Shown piece by piece: positions 8,824 through 18,444 of a stretch of 64,000 bases of DNA (positions are counted from its first letter, which is position 1; each line of letters starts with the position of its first letter). Location of the stretch: contig CAWFUF010000024.1 of NCBI GenBank assembly GCA_963818775.1, positions 62,001 to 126,000 on the forward strand, in the 5' to 3' direction. Source of the DNA: JAMXLO01 sp963818775 (GTDB lineage Bacteria > Pseudomonadota > Alphaproteobacteria > Acetobacterales > Acetobacteraceae). The position numbers and the translations under genes were made by a program. Under the pieces are notes generated by a model, which saw only the letters and a list, made by a program, of their open reading frames with translations, did no database searches and was not told the DNA's origin.

Positions 8824-10346
8824 GGGCACGGATCAAAGAACTGCCAGTCATCTCGCGTGGCCTTTCCAAGCCCATCAGTTCGAGCAGGGTCGGCGCGACG
8901 TCGGCAAGCCTGCCGTCCGTCAGCGTGGTCGCGTCACCGCCCATCAGCAGGACCGGCACCGGATTGGTGGTATGAGCGGTATGCGGGCCGCCGTTCGTCG
9001 GGTCGCGCATCAACTCACAGTTGCCGTGGTCGGCGGTGACCAGCAGCGCGCCACCTTGCTTCTCCACGGCCGAAGCGATGCGGCCGAGACCGGCGTCCAC
9101 CGTCTCCACCGCCTTGATCGCGGCGGGCAGGCTGCCGGTGTGGCCGACCATGTCGGGGTTCGCATAGTTCAGCACGATCAGATCGTACTTTCTTCGAATC
9201 GATCGCCGCCACGACCTTGTCGGTGAGTTCGGGGGCTGACATTTCCGGTTGAAGGTCGTAGGTCGCAACCTTCGGCGACGGCACCATGATGCGGTCCTCG
9301 CCGGGAAACGTGGTCTCCTGGCCGCCGTTGAGAAAATAGGTCACGTGCGGGTATTTCTCGGTCTCCGCGGTGCGGAGCTGCGCCCGCCCAGCATCTGCCG
9401 CCACCTGCCCCAGAATGTGGTCCAGCTTCTCCGGCGGAAACAACACCCCCAGATGGGGCGCGAGTTCGTCCGAATAGCGTGTCATCCCCGCGGCGGCGGC
9501 GAACCTGATCACCCGCTTGCGCGGGAAGCCATCGAACTTCGGCTCCAGAAGCGCGCCGAGGATCTCGCGCACGCGGTCGGCGCGGAAGTTGAAGCACAGG
9601 ATGCCATCGCCATCCTGCATGCCTTTGTACTCACCGCTGATGGCCGGCGGGATGAATTCGTCGGTCACATCGCGCGTGTAGCTGTCCCGCACGGCCTTGA
9701 CCGGGTCGTCGAACCTTGTGCCATCGCCGTCCACCAGCGCGGCGTAGGCCTTGGCAACCCGATCCCACCGCTTGTCGCGATCCATGGCAAAATACCGGCC
9801 GATGACAGTGGCGATCCGCACGCCTTGCGGAAGCTTGCCCTGTAGCCACGCGATGTCGTCCGCGGCCGAGCGTGGCGGGGTGTCGCGGCCGTCAGTCAGT
9901 GCATGCACAACCGTCTTCACGCCCGCCCTGTGCAGAATATCGGCCAGCGCGACGGCGTGATCCTGATGCGAGTGCACACCGCCCGGCGACATCAGGCCCA
10001 ACAAATGGCAGGTGCCACCCGACGCCTGCATTTTCGCGATCAGTTCGGTCAGCGCCGGCGCGCGCGCGAGACTGCCATCCTTGGCAGCCTGACTGATGCG
10101 CGGCAGTTCCTGCATCACCACCCGGCCGGCGCCGATATTCAGATGGCCGACCTCCGAATTGCCCATCTGGCCCTCCGGCAGGCCGACGTCCTCGCCGGAG
10201 GTTCGCAGGAAGGCGTGAGGGCAGCTCTGCCACAACCGGTCGAAGTTCGGCTTGCGCGCCTGACGGACTGCATTGTCGGACAACTCTTCGCGCCAGCCGA
10301 AGCCGTCGAGGATCACCAACATCACTGGCCGAATCGCCTGCGCCAT
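8801..10346 (-). CDS. gpmI: 2,3-bisphosphoglycerate-independent phosphoglycerate mutase, with one frameshift
   Basis: From 10346 the frame gives the alkaline-phosphatase-fold start (MLVILDGFG, D14), the phosphoserine motif MGNSEVGHLNIGAG (S64) and TDGRDTPPRS, continuing to AIDSKK. The protein then changes frame: KYDLIVLNYANPDMVGHTG and TADHGNCE, the rest of the metal site, are encoded in the second frame that ends at 8801. The change sits at an AAA run (TTT at 9189-9191 on the plus strand); dropping one A restores a normal protein of about 514 residues. GpmI interconverts 3- and 2-phosphoglycerate in glycolysis. Because the shift is in a homopolymer of an otherwise perfect housekeeping gene, a sequencing error is likely. 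Confidence 0.9.
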
Positions 10347-10496
10347 GGATCAGCTCCTCTCGCGAGTTGGGCACTGGGTAGCGCCGACGCGATGCCGAAA
10401 CAAGTGCGGCTCACGCGACCGTTCACAGCGCTGCCTTTGCATCCGCCGGACTGCCTCCCAGGTTGGTAGCGTGCACCCAAGGAAGAGGAGCGAACA

Positions 10497-10946
10497 ATGG
10501 CGGTCAAGGCGAGACCCGACGGCTATCACGCCGTCTCGCCGTATCTTGTCGTGGATGGAGCAGCGAAGCTGATCGATTTCCTCGCGGAGGTGTTCGATGC
10601 TGAGGAGCTCGAGCGGCTTGCCGCGCCTGGCGGCCGCATCGGCCATGCCGAAGTACGCATCGGCAATTCAGTCGTCATGATAGGCGACGCACGGGGCGAG
10701 CATGCGCCGACGCAGGCGATGCTCTACGTGTACATCGATGACGTCGACGCGACCTATCAGCGCGCGCTGGCCGCCGGCGCCACAACGGTGCAGCCGCCGA
10801 CCGACCAGTTCTACGGCGACCGCAGCGGCGGCGTGAAAGACGCATTCGGCAATATGTGGTGGATCGCCACGCGTATCGAGGACGTGGCGCCGGAGGAACT
10901 GAAGCGGCGCGCGCAGGCTGCGATGGAGAAGGCCGACGGCGATTGA
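10497..10946 (+). CDS. VOC (glyoxalase/PhnB-like) family protein
   Basis: 149 residues starting with the PhnB-type phrase GYHAVSPYLVVDGAAKLIDFL and containing GRIGHAEVRIGNSVVMIGD and DAFGNMWWIATRIED, the paired beta-alpha-beta-beta-beta modules of the vicinal oxygen chelate superfamily. Members bind a divalent metal or act as antibiotic-binding or isomerase proteins; the substrate is not predictable. The ATG has a ribosome site (GAAGAGGAG) a few bases upstream. It is transcribed divergently from gpmI, and the 150 bases between them should hold both promoters. Confidence 0.85.
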   Translation: MAVKARPDGYHAVSPYLVVDGAAKLIDFLAEVFDAEELERLAAPGGRIGHAEVRIGNSVVMIGDARGEHAPTQAMLYVYIDDVDATYQRALAAGATTVQPPTDQFYGDRSGGVKDAFGNMWWIATRIEDVAPEELKRRAQAAMEKADGD

Positions 10947-10964
10947 TCGGCCTGCATTCCCTGA

Positions 10965-11492
10965 TCAGTGCGAGGTCACCGCGTCGAGGCCAGCCTTCGC
11001 AGTCATGCCATCCTGTGTTGCGATGCCGCCGCTGGCGCCGATCGCTCCAATCAGCTTGCCGTCCACCACGATCGGGAAGCCGCCCTCCGACGCCGCACCC
11101 TGGGACAGCGCCAGCAGGCTGAGGGAGGCCGGTGAGCCGCCATTGATGCTGTCGGCAAACGCCTTGCTCGGGCGGCGGAATGCCGCGGCGGTACGCGCCT
11201 TCGCCTGGGCGATGTCGATCGAGGCGTATTGCGTGCCATCCATCGTGGCATGAGCGACAAGCTGGCCCACGGGGCCGACCACGGCGATCGCCATCTTCCA
11301 GTTGTGCTTCTTCGCCTCTGCCTCCGCAGCCATGATCGCCTTTTGCGCCGTGTCGAGGTTGATCGGCGTTCCGTACGGGATGTCGAACGGCATCGCCTCA
11401 GGCACCGGTGCCGGGGTCTGCGCGTTCGCGGCAAACGCCCCAAGCAGGATGACGGCGGATACGACGAATGGTGTTGCGCGGCGTGTCGGCAT
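10965..11492 (-). CDS. GlcG/HbpS-like heme-binding protein, secreted
   Basis: 175 residues with a clear signal peptide (residues 8-24, ending AANAQTP) and a GlcG/HbpS domain: LDTAQKAIMAAEAEAKKHNWKMAIAVV, ASIDIAQAKARTAAAFRRPSKAF, GGFPIVVDGKLIGAIGASGG. The family includes the extracellular heme-binding HbpS of Streptomyces and GlcG beside glycolate oxidase; the role here is not specified by context. It is convergent with the VOC gene and ends 19 bases after it. Confidence 0.85.
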   Translation of the reverse strand: MPTRRATPFVVSAVILLGAFAANAQTPAPVPEAMPFDIPYGTPINLDTAQKAIMAAEAEAKKHNWKMAIAVVGPVGQLVAHATMDGTQYASIDIAQAKARTAAAFRRPSKAFADSINGGSPASLSLLALSQGAASEGGFPIVVDGKLIGAIGASGGIATQDGMTAKAGLDAVTSH

Positions 11493-12115
11493 GAGGTGCT
11501 CTCCCCTGGTTGGCGACGCCCGGTTCGACGCCGCGGCAGGCGGGTTGTTCCCGGTGCGCCAGGGCCAGGCCGATGCCGACGCCGATCAGTAACCCTCTCG
11601 ACGAACGGTTGCGCAGCCGGCCGCGCATCGCAAGCACGCCGGGGACGCGCCCCGCCAGTCCAGCGGGGATCGCGAGATCAGCGACAAGAGCGCCCACCCG
11701 CGGTGTGATCGTCGCATCGGGCACAAGGAACTGCCGGAAGAATGCGCGGTAGAGCAGCAGCGTCTTCTGATCGGTGAGCGAACTCAGGAAACCGCACAGC
11801 GCGATGGCGCGGTTTGAGGGCGGCTGCGGGCGCCTGCGCGTGAGATCGACCGGCACCGCGATCCATTGCCGCGCGCTGCAAATTAGCGGACGCGTGGGCT
11901 GGCGGCCATCATCGGGCGACAGCCATGGCTGGGAGTGCCTACGAGTTCACTCTGGCATTCTGGCATGCGTATCCACTACGGCGTTGCGCTGGGTGTTCCA
12001 TAGAATGGGCCGACCATCCACCACTGCCCGCCAAACGGTGCTGATCGGCCAGTGGTCTGACTCATCGCGCGGAGTAACTCTTGCAGCGTAACGGCCCTGC
12101 GCATAGCCTGGGGCT
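11493..12115. other. Gap without a convincing gene
   Basis: The longest frame (minus strand, starting at 11856) contains a phrase like LTDQKTLLLYRAFFRQFLVPDATITPRV but runs 95 bases into the heme-binding gene and matches no family I recognise. It could be a decayed fragment. Plus-strand frames have no signal peptide or domain. Confidence 0.3.
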
Positions 12116-12412
12116 ATGTGGGTGGTTCCAATCCTGTTCCTGGGCCTTTTGTTGATTCCGTCGCAGGCCGATGCCCGAGGAGGCCATGGCAGTCTTGGTG
12201 GATCGGCTTGGGGATGGGGCGCCTCCAGGAATTTCTCAAGTTTTCCGGGACGAGGCCCCTCCTTCCGCGGGATACCGTCGACGCGGATGCCGGCGATCCG
12301 GATGCCTAATGCACCTCATGCACCACCGTCCGCGATGTCGCGCCCATCCTTTGGTGACCATCAGCGGTTCCACAACCCCGCGCTCGACGATCAGAGTTGG
12401 CTTAGGCTCTGA
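12116..12412 (+). CDS. Small secreted Gly/Pro/Ser-rich hypothetical protein
   Basis: 98 residues: a good signal peptide (MWVVPILFLGLLLIPSQADA) followed by a low-complexity Gly/Ser/Trp stretch and a Pro/Met-rich tail (IPSTRMPAIRMPNAP). No domain is recognised. The signal peptide with a cleavage site after QADA is the main evidence that this is a real exported product; codon usage elsewhere is unremarkable. It is isolated, with no near neighbour on the same strand. Confidence 0.45.
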   Translation: MWVVPILFLGLLLIPSQADARGGHGSLGGSAWGWGASRNFSSFPGRGPSFRGIPSTRMPAIRMPNAPHAPPSAMSRPSFGDHQRFHNPALDDQSWLRL

Positions 12413-12605
12413 GCCAGACCATCCCTCGAGACACTGGCATAGTCGCCGACAGCGATAGAACCGGAAACTTCTGGGTGCGACGCGGAGCTTGATGCAAGCT
12501 TGGTCGACGTTGACGACATTATAAGTGTCGCAGCGGTCGGCGAGCTTGTGAAACCGGTAGGCTCACAAGCTCGTCGTTGTTCGTCCAGGGTCCTTGTGGG
12601 AGGTT

Positions 12606-15464
12606 CTATGCCCACACGATGTTGCTGCTCGGCAGGGCGACCAGCCCACGGATATCCACGCCGTGGCTGGTGCTGGTACCGAACGTGAGCATCGTTCCGC
12701 CGACCCCGTCAGAGGCTTGATGCAGCGACCCCTGAAGCGCCTTGTCAATGGTCAGCGTATCGCCCTTCGCGAGCGAGAAGTCCTCCAGCGTGAGCAGGCC
12801 GCTCGTGGTGTGGAAGACATACGCATCCTTCCCGGCGCCGGCTGTCACGTCCAAGCTGCCAGAGCCGGCAGTGAACGTATTGTTGCCACCGGCAGCGAGC
12901 ACCGTCGCCGTGCCGCTCCCTCCCGTCAGGACGACCTGCTGGGGACCAACGAAGCCGACATTGTCCTTCCCGGAGCCGAGAGTGGCCTTGAGCACGTTCC
13001 CGGTGGACAGCACGAAGGTATCGCCGTTCTCGGCGAACGTTCCGGTCTGCGAGAGGCTCTCCGTGAGTGTGCCAGCAGACGTCACATCCGATACGTTTGG
13101 CGCATCTGGCTGCCAGTTGGTCTGGTTCCATGTGTACCAGCCCGTGCCCCCTGCGTCCTGGCCTAGAACGGTGCCGTTGAAATAGGCCATCGCAGAGGTG
13201 CCGCCGCCACCAGGAATATCCTTCCCGTTCTCGATAGCATTCTGCGAACTGTCGAGTGAGTAGGCGTTCCCGGCTGCGTCCTTGAACGTCCCCGAGCCTG
13301 GCACGATGAGGAAGTCGTTGGTCGTGGGCGGTGGGTTGATCGCCAGTGTGCCAGCCGGAGTGTATCCATTCGCACCGGTCAGCACGGCGTTGTTGCCGGC
13401 TGCATCGCGGATGGTGCCGCCATTGAGTGCGACGGCATTGCTGGCGGCAAGTTTCAGGTCGGTAGTGCTTTGCCCCGCGGCGACGGTGTATTTGAACGCC
13501 AGCGCGCTGCTGCCTGAGCCCGACAGGTAAGTGGCGGTACCACCGTCGTTGAGCGCCAGGGTCGGTGTGCCGCCGGCCACCGTCACCGCCTCGCTGAACG
13601 TCGCAGTCAGCGTGACGGTGCCTCCCGTTGCCACCTGGCCGCTGCCCGGCGACTCGGCAATCGCTGAAAGCGTCGGCGCGGTAGTATCGATTTGAAGAAT
13701 TCCGGCCGGATTGTAGCCGTTCGCACCGGTCAGCACGGCGTTGCTGCCGCTGGTGCCACGGATGGTGGCACCGTTGAGCGTGATGGCACTGCTTGCCGCT
13801 GATGTCAGGTCGGCGATGTTCTGTCCGGCTGCGACGGTGTATTTGAACACCAATGCGCTGCTGCCGGACCCCGACACGTAAGTGGCGACACCGCCGTCGT
13901 TGAGCGCCAGGGTCGGCGTGCCGCCGGCCACTGTGACCGCGGAATTAAAAGTCACGGTCAGAGTGACGGTGGCGCCGACCGTCAGATCACCGCTACCCGG
14001 CGAGGTCGTAATGGTGGAGACGACTGGCGCGGGATTGGGGTTCGCAATCTGCGTCCATGAGTTGTTTGGCGTTGTCTCTGAGTACCAGTTGCCGGCGCTG
14101 TTCTCCTGGTCCATTGCGCCGTTGAGAGTTTCGAGCAGCACGACGTTGGCCGTGGGCGCATCGACGGTGCCGCTCACGGCGATCTGGAGACCGTTCGACG
14201 CGGACTGGACGAGGGACCAGGCGTTGCCGTTCTGGTCGATGATAGGGCTCGCTGAAGCGGAGGTTATACTCGTTCCGCTGGGGCTCGACGTCGGATTGGG
14301 GTCCGTAATCTGCGTCCATGAGTCATTGGGCGTCGTCTCGGAGTACCAGTTGCCGCTAGAGTTCTCCTGGACCATTGCGCCTTTGAGTGTTTCGAGCAGC
14401 ACGACGTTGGCCGTGGGTGCATCGACGGTGCCGTTTACGGCGATCTGGAGACCGCTCGACGCGGACTGGACGAGGGACCAGGCGTTGCCGTTCTGGTCGA
14501 TGATCGGTGCTGCGGATGCCGACTTGATCGTGGTGCCGCTCGGGCTCGGGCTCGGCTTGGACGTGGTTCCGCCGCCAGATGGGCCTGTCGCGCTCGCGAT
14601 CCACTGCGCGACCTCCTGCCCATAGCTCGAAAGCGAGGCCGATCCTCCGGTGACGGAATTGACCATGTTGTCGGCCTGGGTGCCGCTATTGTACCATTCC
14701 CAGCTGATAGCGCCGGAAGTCTGGCCGCTGGTTACGCTGTCCTGCACCGCCTGCAAAGTCTGCGACCCGCCCGGATCAACATTCGAACCATCAGTCGAGT
14801 TGCCGTATTCACCGACGATGACTGGGATCGTGCCGTTTGCACTGGTGATCGACTGCATCGTAGCGATGTCACTCGACAGTTTCGCTTCGTTGGCCGCGAG
14901 GCTTGTGCTGTAGCCGGACTCCCAATTGTAATAGTGCTCGTCCCAGGCGACATTCGTCATGGTCGCGAAGACGGCCGGGTTCATGCCGGGGATTGTGTTG
15001 CCGCCTGGGTCCATCATGATGATGTTGTTGTTGCCGGTCGCGCGGATGGCATTGTAGATGCCAACGATCTCATTCTGATCGTCGGTTACGTCGCCACCGG
15101 TCGGCTCATTCTGGGTGTCGAACCAGACGTACGGGTTGTTCTCGAAGGCGGTCGCAAAGCTTGCGTACCACTGTTCAGCCGAAGTAAGCGCCGAGCCAGT
15201 GAACACGTTCGGGTAGTTGGTATCCTGAATTTCGACAGCGATACCTTCGCTGGTCAACTGATTGATGTACGGCGTAAGATACGCCACTGTGTCTTCTGAC
15301 AGATTGAAATTAGTCATGCGGATGAAGTTGATGCCCGGCAGCGTGGTGGTGAACGCATTAACAGCCGAAGGCAGATCCACGTCGTCATAGACGGCGGTCC
15401 CTTTGGCAATGAATGGCTGGCCATTGGGACCAATGATCTTACCATTTGAAACACTGAAGCTCAC
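12606..15464 (-). CDS. Modular GH5-type glycoside hydrolase with Ig-like repeats and RTX-like end
   Basis: 952 residues. Residues 1-295 are a glycoside hydrolase family 5 (cellulase) barrel: the acid/base glutamate is E120 in WFDTQNEPTGG and the nucleophile E219 in VIVGEYGN. After a Pro/Ser/Thr linker come two nearly identical 83-residue modules (309-391 and 396-478, each with IIDQNGNAWSLVQSAS), two Ig-like modules (about 483-593 and 597-710, each with GGTPTLALNDGG), a third module of the first type (about 717-785) and a Gly/Asp-rich RTX-like region (835-895). There is no N-terminal signal peptide; the RTX-like end suggests type I secretion. It neighbours lipid-linked sugar and GH16 genes, pointing to exopolysaccharide turnover. 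Confidence 0.85.
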   Translation of the reverse strand: MSFSVSNGKIIGPNGQPFIAKGTAVYDDVDLPSAVNAFTTTLPGINFIRMTNFNLSEDTVAYLTPYINQLTSEGIAVEIQDTNYPNVFTGSALTSAEQWYASFATAFENNPYVWFDTQNEPTGGDVTDDQNEIVGIYNAIRATGNNNIIMMDPGGNTIPGMNPAVFATMTNVAWDEHYYNWESGYSTSLAANEAKLSSDIATMQSITSANGTIPVIVGEYGNSTDGSNVDPGGSQTLQAVQDSVTSGQTSGAISWEWYNSGTQADNMVNSVTGGSASLSSYGQEVAQWIASATGPSGGGTTSKPSPSPSGTTIKSASAAPIIDQNGNAWSLVQSASSGLQIAVNGTVDAPTANVVLLETLKGAMVQENSSGNWYSETTPNDSWTQITDPNPTSSPSGTSITSASASPIIDQNGNAWSLVQSASNGLQIAVSGTVDAPTANVVLLETLNGAMDQENSAGNWYSETTPNNSWTQIANPNPAPVVSTITTSPGSGDLTVGATVTLTVTFNSAVTVAGGTPTLALNDGGVATYVSGSGSSALVFKYTVAAGQNIADLTSAASSAITLNGATIRGTSGSNAVLTGANGYNPAGILQIDTTAPTLSAIAESPGSGQVATGGTVTLTATFSEAVTVAGGTPTLALNDGGTATYLSGSGSSALAFKYTVAAGQSTTDLKLAASNAVALNGGTIRDAAGNNAVLTGANGYTPAGTLAINPPPTTNDFLIVPGSGTFKDAAGNAYSLDSSQNAIENGKDIPGGGGTSAMAYFNGTVLGQDAGGTGWYTWNQTNWQPDAPNVSDVTSAGTLTESLSQTGTFAENGDTFVLSTGNVLKATLGSGKDNVGFVGPQQVVLTGGSGTATVLAAGGNNTFTAGSGSLDVTAGAGKDAYVFHTTSGLLTLEDFSLAKGDTLTIDKALQGSLHQASDGVGGTMLTFGTSTSHGVDIRGLVALPSSNIVWA
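13335..14018 (-). repeat. Two tandem Ig-like repeat modules inside the GH5 gene
   Basis: Two copies of about 340 bases, 13686-14018 and 13335-13676, encode near-identical modules with GGTPTLALNDGG, SGSGSSAL and TGANGY. They are the type of bacterial Ig-like spacer that holds catalytic domains away from the cell. Confidence 0.8.
14031..14540 (-). repeat. Two tandem 249-base repeats inside the GH5 gene
   Basis: Copies at 14292-14540 and 14031-14279 are almost the same at base and protein level (IIDQNGNAWSLVQSAS, VDAPTANVVLLETL, GNWYSETTPN). The module resembles carbohydrate- or surface-binding beta modules and appears a third time, diverged, near residue 720. High base identity suggests recent duplication or gene conversion. 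Confidence 0.85.
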
Positions 15465-16414
15465 GTGACTTGCTCCATATCTGTTAATATTGTTTTGTAT
15501 CCATCGGCACCGCGGATGACCGCGGACCTTAACTTGTCGGCATCAATTGTGTTGGCGATTCTCTATTCTGCTAAGGCCAAGCCATTGGCCATGCTTTTTG
15601 CACTAGCCAGCAAGCCTATCGCCAAATGCCGCTGACAACTTGCTAATAGCGCGGATGTCACTTCGATACGGCGCGACATTCCGCATAACAATTCTCTGGC
15701 GCTGGGTTCCTACTTCGGTGCTTGGACGAACTGTGCCATTCAATAATTAAGGACGCGTTGCCCTCCATGCGGTGGGGTGACGAGCTCGATTTCCCATGGA
15801 CTAGTCGCGCACCTATTACACGGATATTTGATACTCACTTTAGCGTGAGGTCAACGAATTTCATCGACAACCACCCGTTAAACGCCGGAAACAGTCCATG
15901 TTATGGTAACGTAATATTACCGCAGGTTTTCGGATGCGCAGATGTCTGCGCCCCGGCCGTCGCCGATCAGCGCAAACGGCTCCCGGTAGGTTCCGGCGGC
16001 TCAGAGCTTGGGACACTCGAAGCGGTTTGGCTAATCGACCAAGGCCGCTGCAGTCTGTCCATAATCTCAGCGGTCGCCGTCAGAGTCGCTGACGCGGGTT
16101 AACCAGGACGGCTCGAACATCCCGAACTTGCCACGGGCAAATCCCGCAAAAATGACACGCTCCAAGGCGCCACGGATCCTGACAGCTGGCTGTATCGCAA
16201 TCCGGCGGGTCGCCGAGGCGAAGCTGTCTTATAGGGGCCATGTCACCATGAAAAACCGTCACGGGATGGCGATGGCGGGCGAGTGCATCTTTGGCTGGGG
16301 CAAGCGGCACGGCATCCTGCGCAAGACCAGGCATCGCGGCATCGCAGGCGACTTTTTGCACCGCCGCCTGCCGTGCTGACCCGAGTGCGCTAGACCAGTG
16401 CCGCCCACCGCACT
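15465..16414. other. Long gap; GH5 promoter region and no clear gene
   Basis: The first 250 bases upstream of the GH5 gene are AT-richer than the surroundings and should hold its promoter. Frames at 15722-16102 (plus) and 16128-16379 (plus) have start codons but no recognisable domain, signal peptide or ribosome site, and the minus-strand frame 16080-16472 runs into the prenyltransferase. I see nothing supportable as a gene; it may be remnant DNA. Confidence 0.35.
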
Positions 16415-17893
16415 TTAAAGGCTTAGCACAAAGGTCGCTGCCGCTATGCCGACGCAAACCAAACTTGGCCAATCGGTTGCGGCGAACGCAACGGGGTCAT
16501 CGTCCATATCACCCCGATGGGCGAGGATCAGCAAGCGCCCGATCCAGTAGACCAGCACTACGGACGTGAGCCAGAGGTACTCCGGATATCGGTACAGAAT
16601 CGTTACGCTCGGGCTGCTAACATACAACGCGAACACCAGCACTGCCGTAAAGCCGCTACCTGCAGACAGCAATTCCAAGACATGCAAATCGCTCGACCGA
16701 TACGCCCGTCCTTTGGGATCGCCGGCCCCGCTAGCGAGACGGCTCGATATCTCGATACAGCGCTTGGCGAGGGCGAGGCTGCAAAACAGGAAGATGCAGA
16801 AGGCGATCAGCCACGTCGAGAGGTGCACGTCGATTGCAATACCACCGGCTGCTACACGCATGCCATACAGGCAAGCAAGCGTCACCACGTCGATCATAAT
16901 CTGTCGCTTCAGATATAGCGAGTAGGCGAGCGTCAGCACGTAATATGTCGCGAGAATGGCAACAAACGGTAGGCTGATCAGCAGCGCAAGGAAGAGCGAA
17001 CTCCCAAGCAGCAGAGGAAACAGGGCCAGCCCATGCCGTATTGGAACGGCACCAGCGGCCAGTGGGCGGAATCGCTTAGTGGTGTGCGCTCGATCACGAC
17101 CAAGGTCGATCAAGTCATTGAGCACGTAGGCACTTGAGGCGCACAAACTGAAGCTGAGAAATGCAATCAGGCAGACGGCTCCGGTCCGAACATTGAACTG
17201 GTGCGCGGCCAATGCCGGTACCAACAACAGCAGGTTCTTGAGCCACTGATGCATTCGGATGGCCCGCCCGTAAACTTTCAGGCTGGGCTGGGGAGATTCG
17301 AAATTAGTGGACGAAGGCCAACGGCTCCGCACGATGCGCTGTATCTTCGAGGATCCATTGACAACGAGAACGCCGGCTGCAGCCGCCCATACGGTGAGAT
17401 CCGCCAATTCGTTGCCGGCATAGTCGAAGCCTTTTTCCCCAAAGGCACGGCGGAGCGCGTCGGCCTTGGCACGGCCTTTCAGATTGATCCGACCATCGGA
17501 GGCAAACCATCCTGCGAAGAACCCGAAGTATGCGGCGATTGCCTCCACCCAGCGACGATCAGATGCCGAAGCCAGATAGATTTTCCTTCCCCGTGCATAC
17601 TCTGCTTCAAGCCACGCGACGAAAGGGAGATTCCAAGGCAGGGTCTCGAGATCGACCGTGTGCGCTGCTATCCCTGCCTTGAATGCTGCGATGCCATGCC
17701 GAAGTGAACCAAGCGAGAATAGCGCCGCAAGCGGATTTGCGGCAACGATTGCGAGGAAACCCTCGATCAGCAGATCGGACCGCAGCAAAGTGCCGTCGAG
17801 GTCGACGACCAACGGGGCGCTATCAGTTGGTTCCCAGCCGCTATCCGCAGTAAGCGATCCGTCAGAATCGCGTCTCGCTGAATCTTGAGTCAT
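16415..17893 (-). CDS. HAD phosphatase - UbiA prenyltransferase fusion (phosphoribosyl transfer to polyprenyl phosphate?)
   Basis: 492 residues. Residues 25-200 are a HAD-family phosphatase-like domain (VVDLDGTLLRSD). Residues 210-490 are a polytopic UbiA-family prenyltransferase with the motif NDLIDLGRDRAHTTKR followed by RPLAAG, the metal-diphosphate site. UbiA members of this branch (Rv3806c of mycobacteria) join phosphoribosyl pyrophosphate to decaprenyl phosphate, and the fused HAD domain could then remove the 5-phosphate. The following divergent genes encode DprE1- and DprE2-like enzymes, which use that product. The inference of decaprenyl-phosphoribose synthesis rests on this context and is not proven. 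Confidence 0.8.
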   Translation of the reverse strand: MTQDSARRDSDGSLTADSGWEPTDSAPLVVDLDGTLLRSDLLIEGFLAIVAANPLAALFSLGSLRHGIAAFKAGIAAHTVDLETLPWNLPFVAWLEAEYARGRKIYLASASDRRWVEAIAAYFGFFAGWFASDGRINLKGRAKADALRRAFGEKGFDYAGNELADLTVWAAAAGVLVVNGSSKIQRIVRSRWPSSTNFESPQPSLKVYGRAIRMHQWLKNLLLLVPALAAHQFNVRTGAVCLIAFLSFSLCASSAYVLNDLIDLGRDRAHTTKRFRPLAAGAVPIRHGLALFPLLLGSSLFLALLISLPFVAILATYYVLTLAYSLYLKRQIMIDVVTLACLYGMRVAAGGIAIDVHLSTWLIAFCIFLFCSLALAKRCIEISSRLASGAGDPKGRAYRSSDLHVLELLSAGSGFTAVLVFALYVSSPSVTILYRYPEYLWLTSVVLVYWIGRLLILAHRGDMDDDPVAFAATDWPSLVCVGIAAATFVLSL

Positions 17894-18444
17894 TGTTCTG
17901 AGGGTAAATGGAGAGGAACCCTAGGGCCTGCGAAGCGCCTCAAGACACGTGCAATGCAGCCTGCCGCCACAACTGAGCCCTTCACCATCACGCAACTTTT
18001 TACTGCCGGACAGACTGCGCGTTCGTCAAGTGATGGGCCTGTCACATATGGGGGAAGACACGTTTTTGGTGGTCCCTACCCTCCGGTCGCCGTAGGACGG
18101 CCGCGCGTAAGCTGGTGGAGAGCGAGTTGCAACTCATCGTCGTCCTGTCACGAATCGGAGCCGAGCGGCTTCGAGCAGCTGCACCTTATGGTCCATAGTG
18201 TCGCCGGTGATCGCGCCTGGGGATGAGCTTGATCCTTGGATTGACATTCGGCATAGGGCCCGAGCACCGGCGGCCTAAGGACGGCTGTCAGATCGAAGGG
18301 CCGCTCCGGATGATGGTCGTATTCATCTTCGCCGTCGTTACGTCACCAACAATTTCGGCGGCGAAGCCGATGTAGAGACATGCCGCGACAAGCTATGTAG
18401 TGTGGCGAATAGCGAGGGGGCTGCATGAGTTGTCTGAAGCGTCG
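17894..18444. other. Divergent intergenic region with no clear gene
   Basis: 550 bases between the start of the HAD-UbiA gene and the flippase-like gene. It must hold promoters in both directions. A plus-strand frame at 17885-18226 has no recognised domain. Nothing else is supportable. Confidence 0.35.

Noticed and set aside
11398..11856. 152-residue minus-strand frame
   Set aside because: Overlaps the heme-binding gene by 95 bases and has no known domain; a decayed fragment is possible but not shown.
15722..16102. 126-residue plus-strand frame
   Set aside because: No ribosome site, domain or signal; the second half reads like non-coding sequence.
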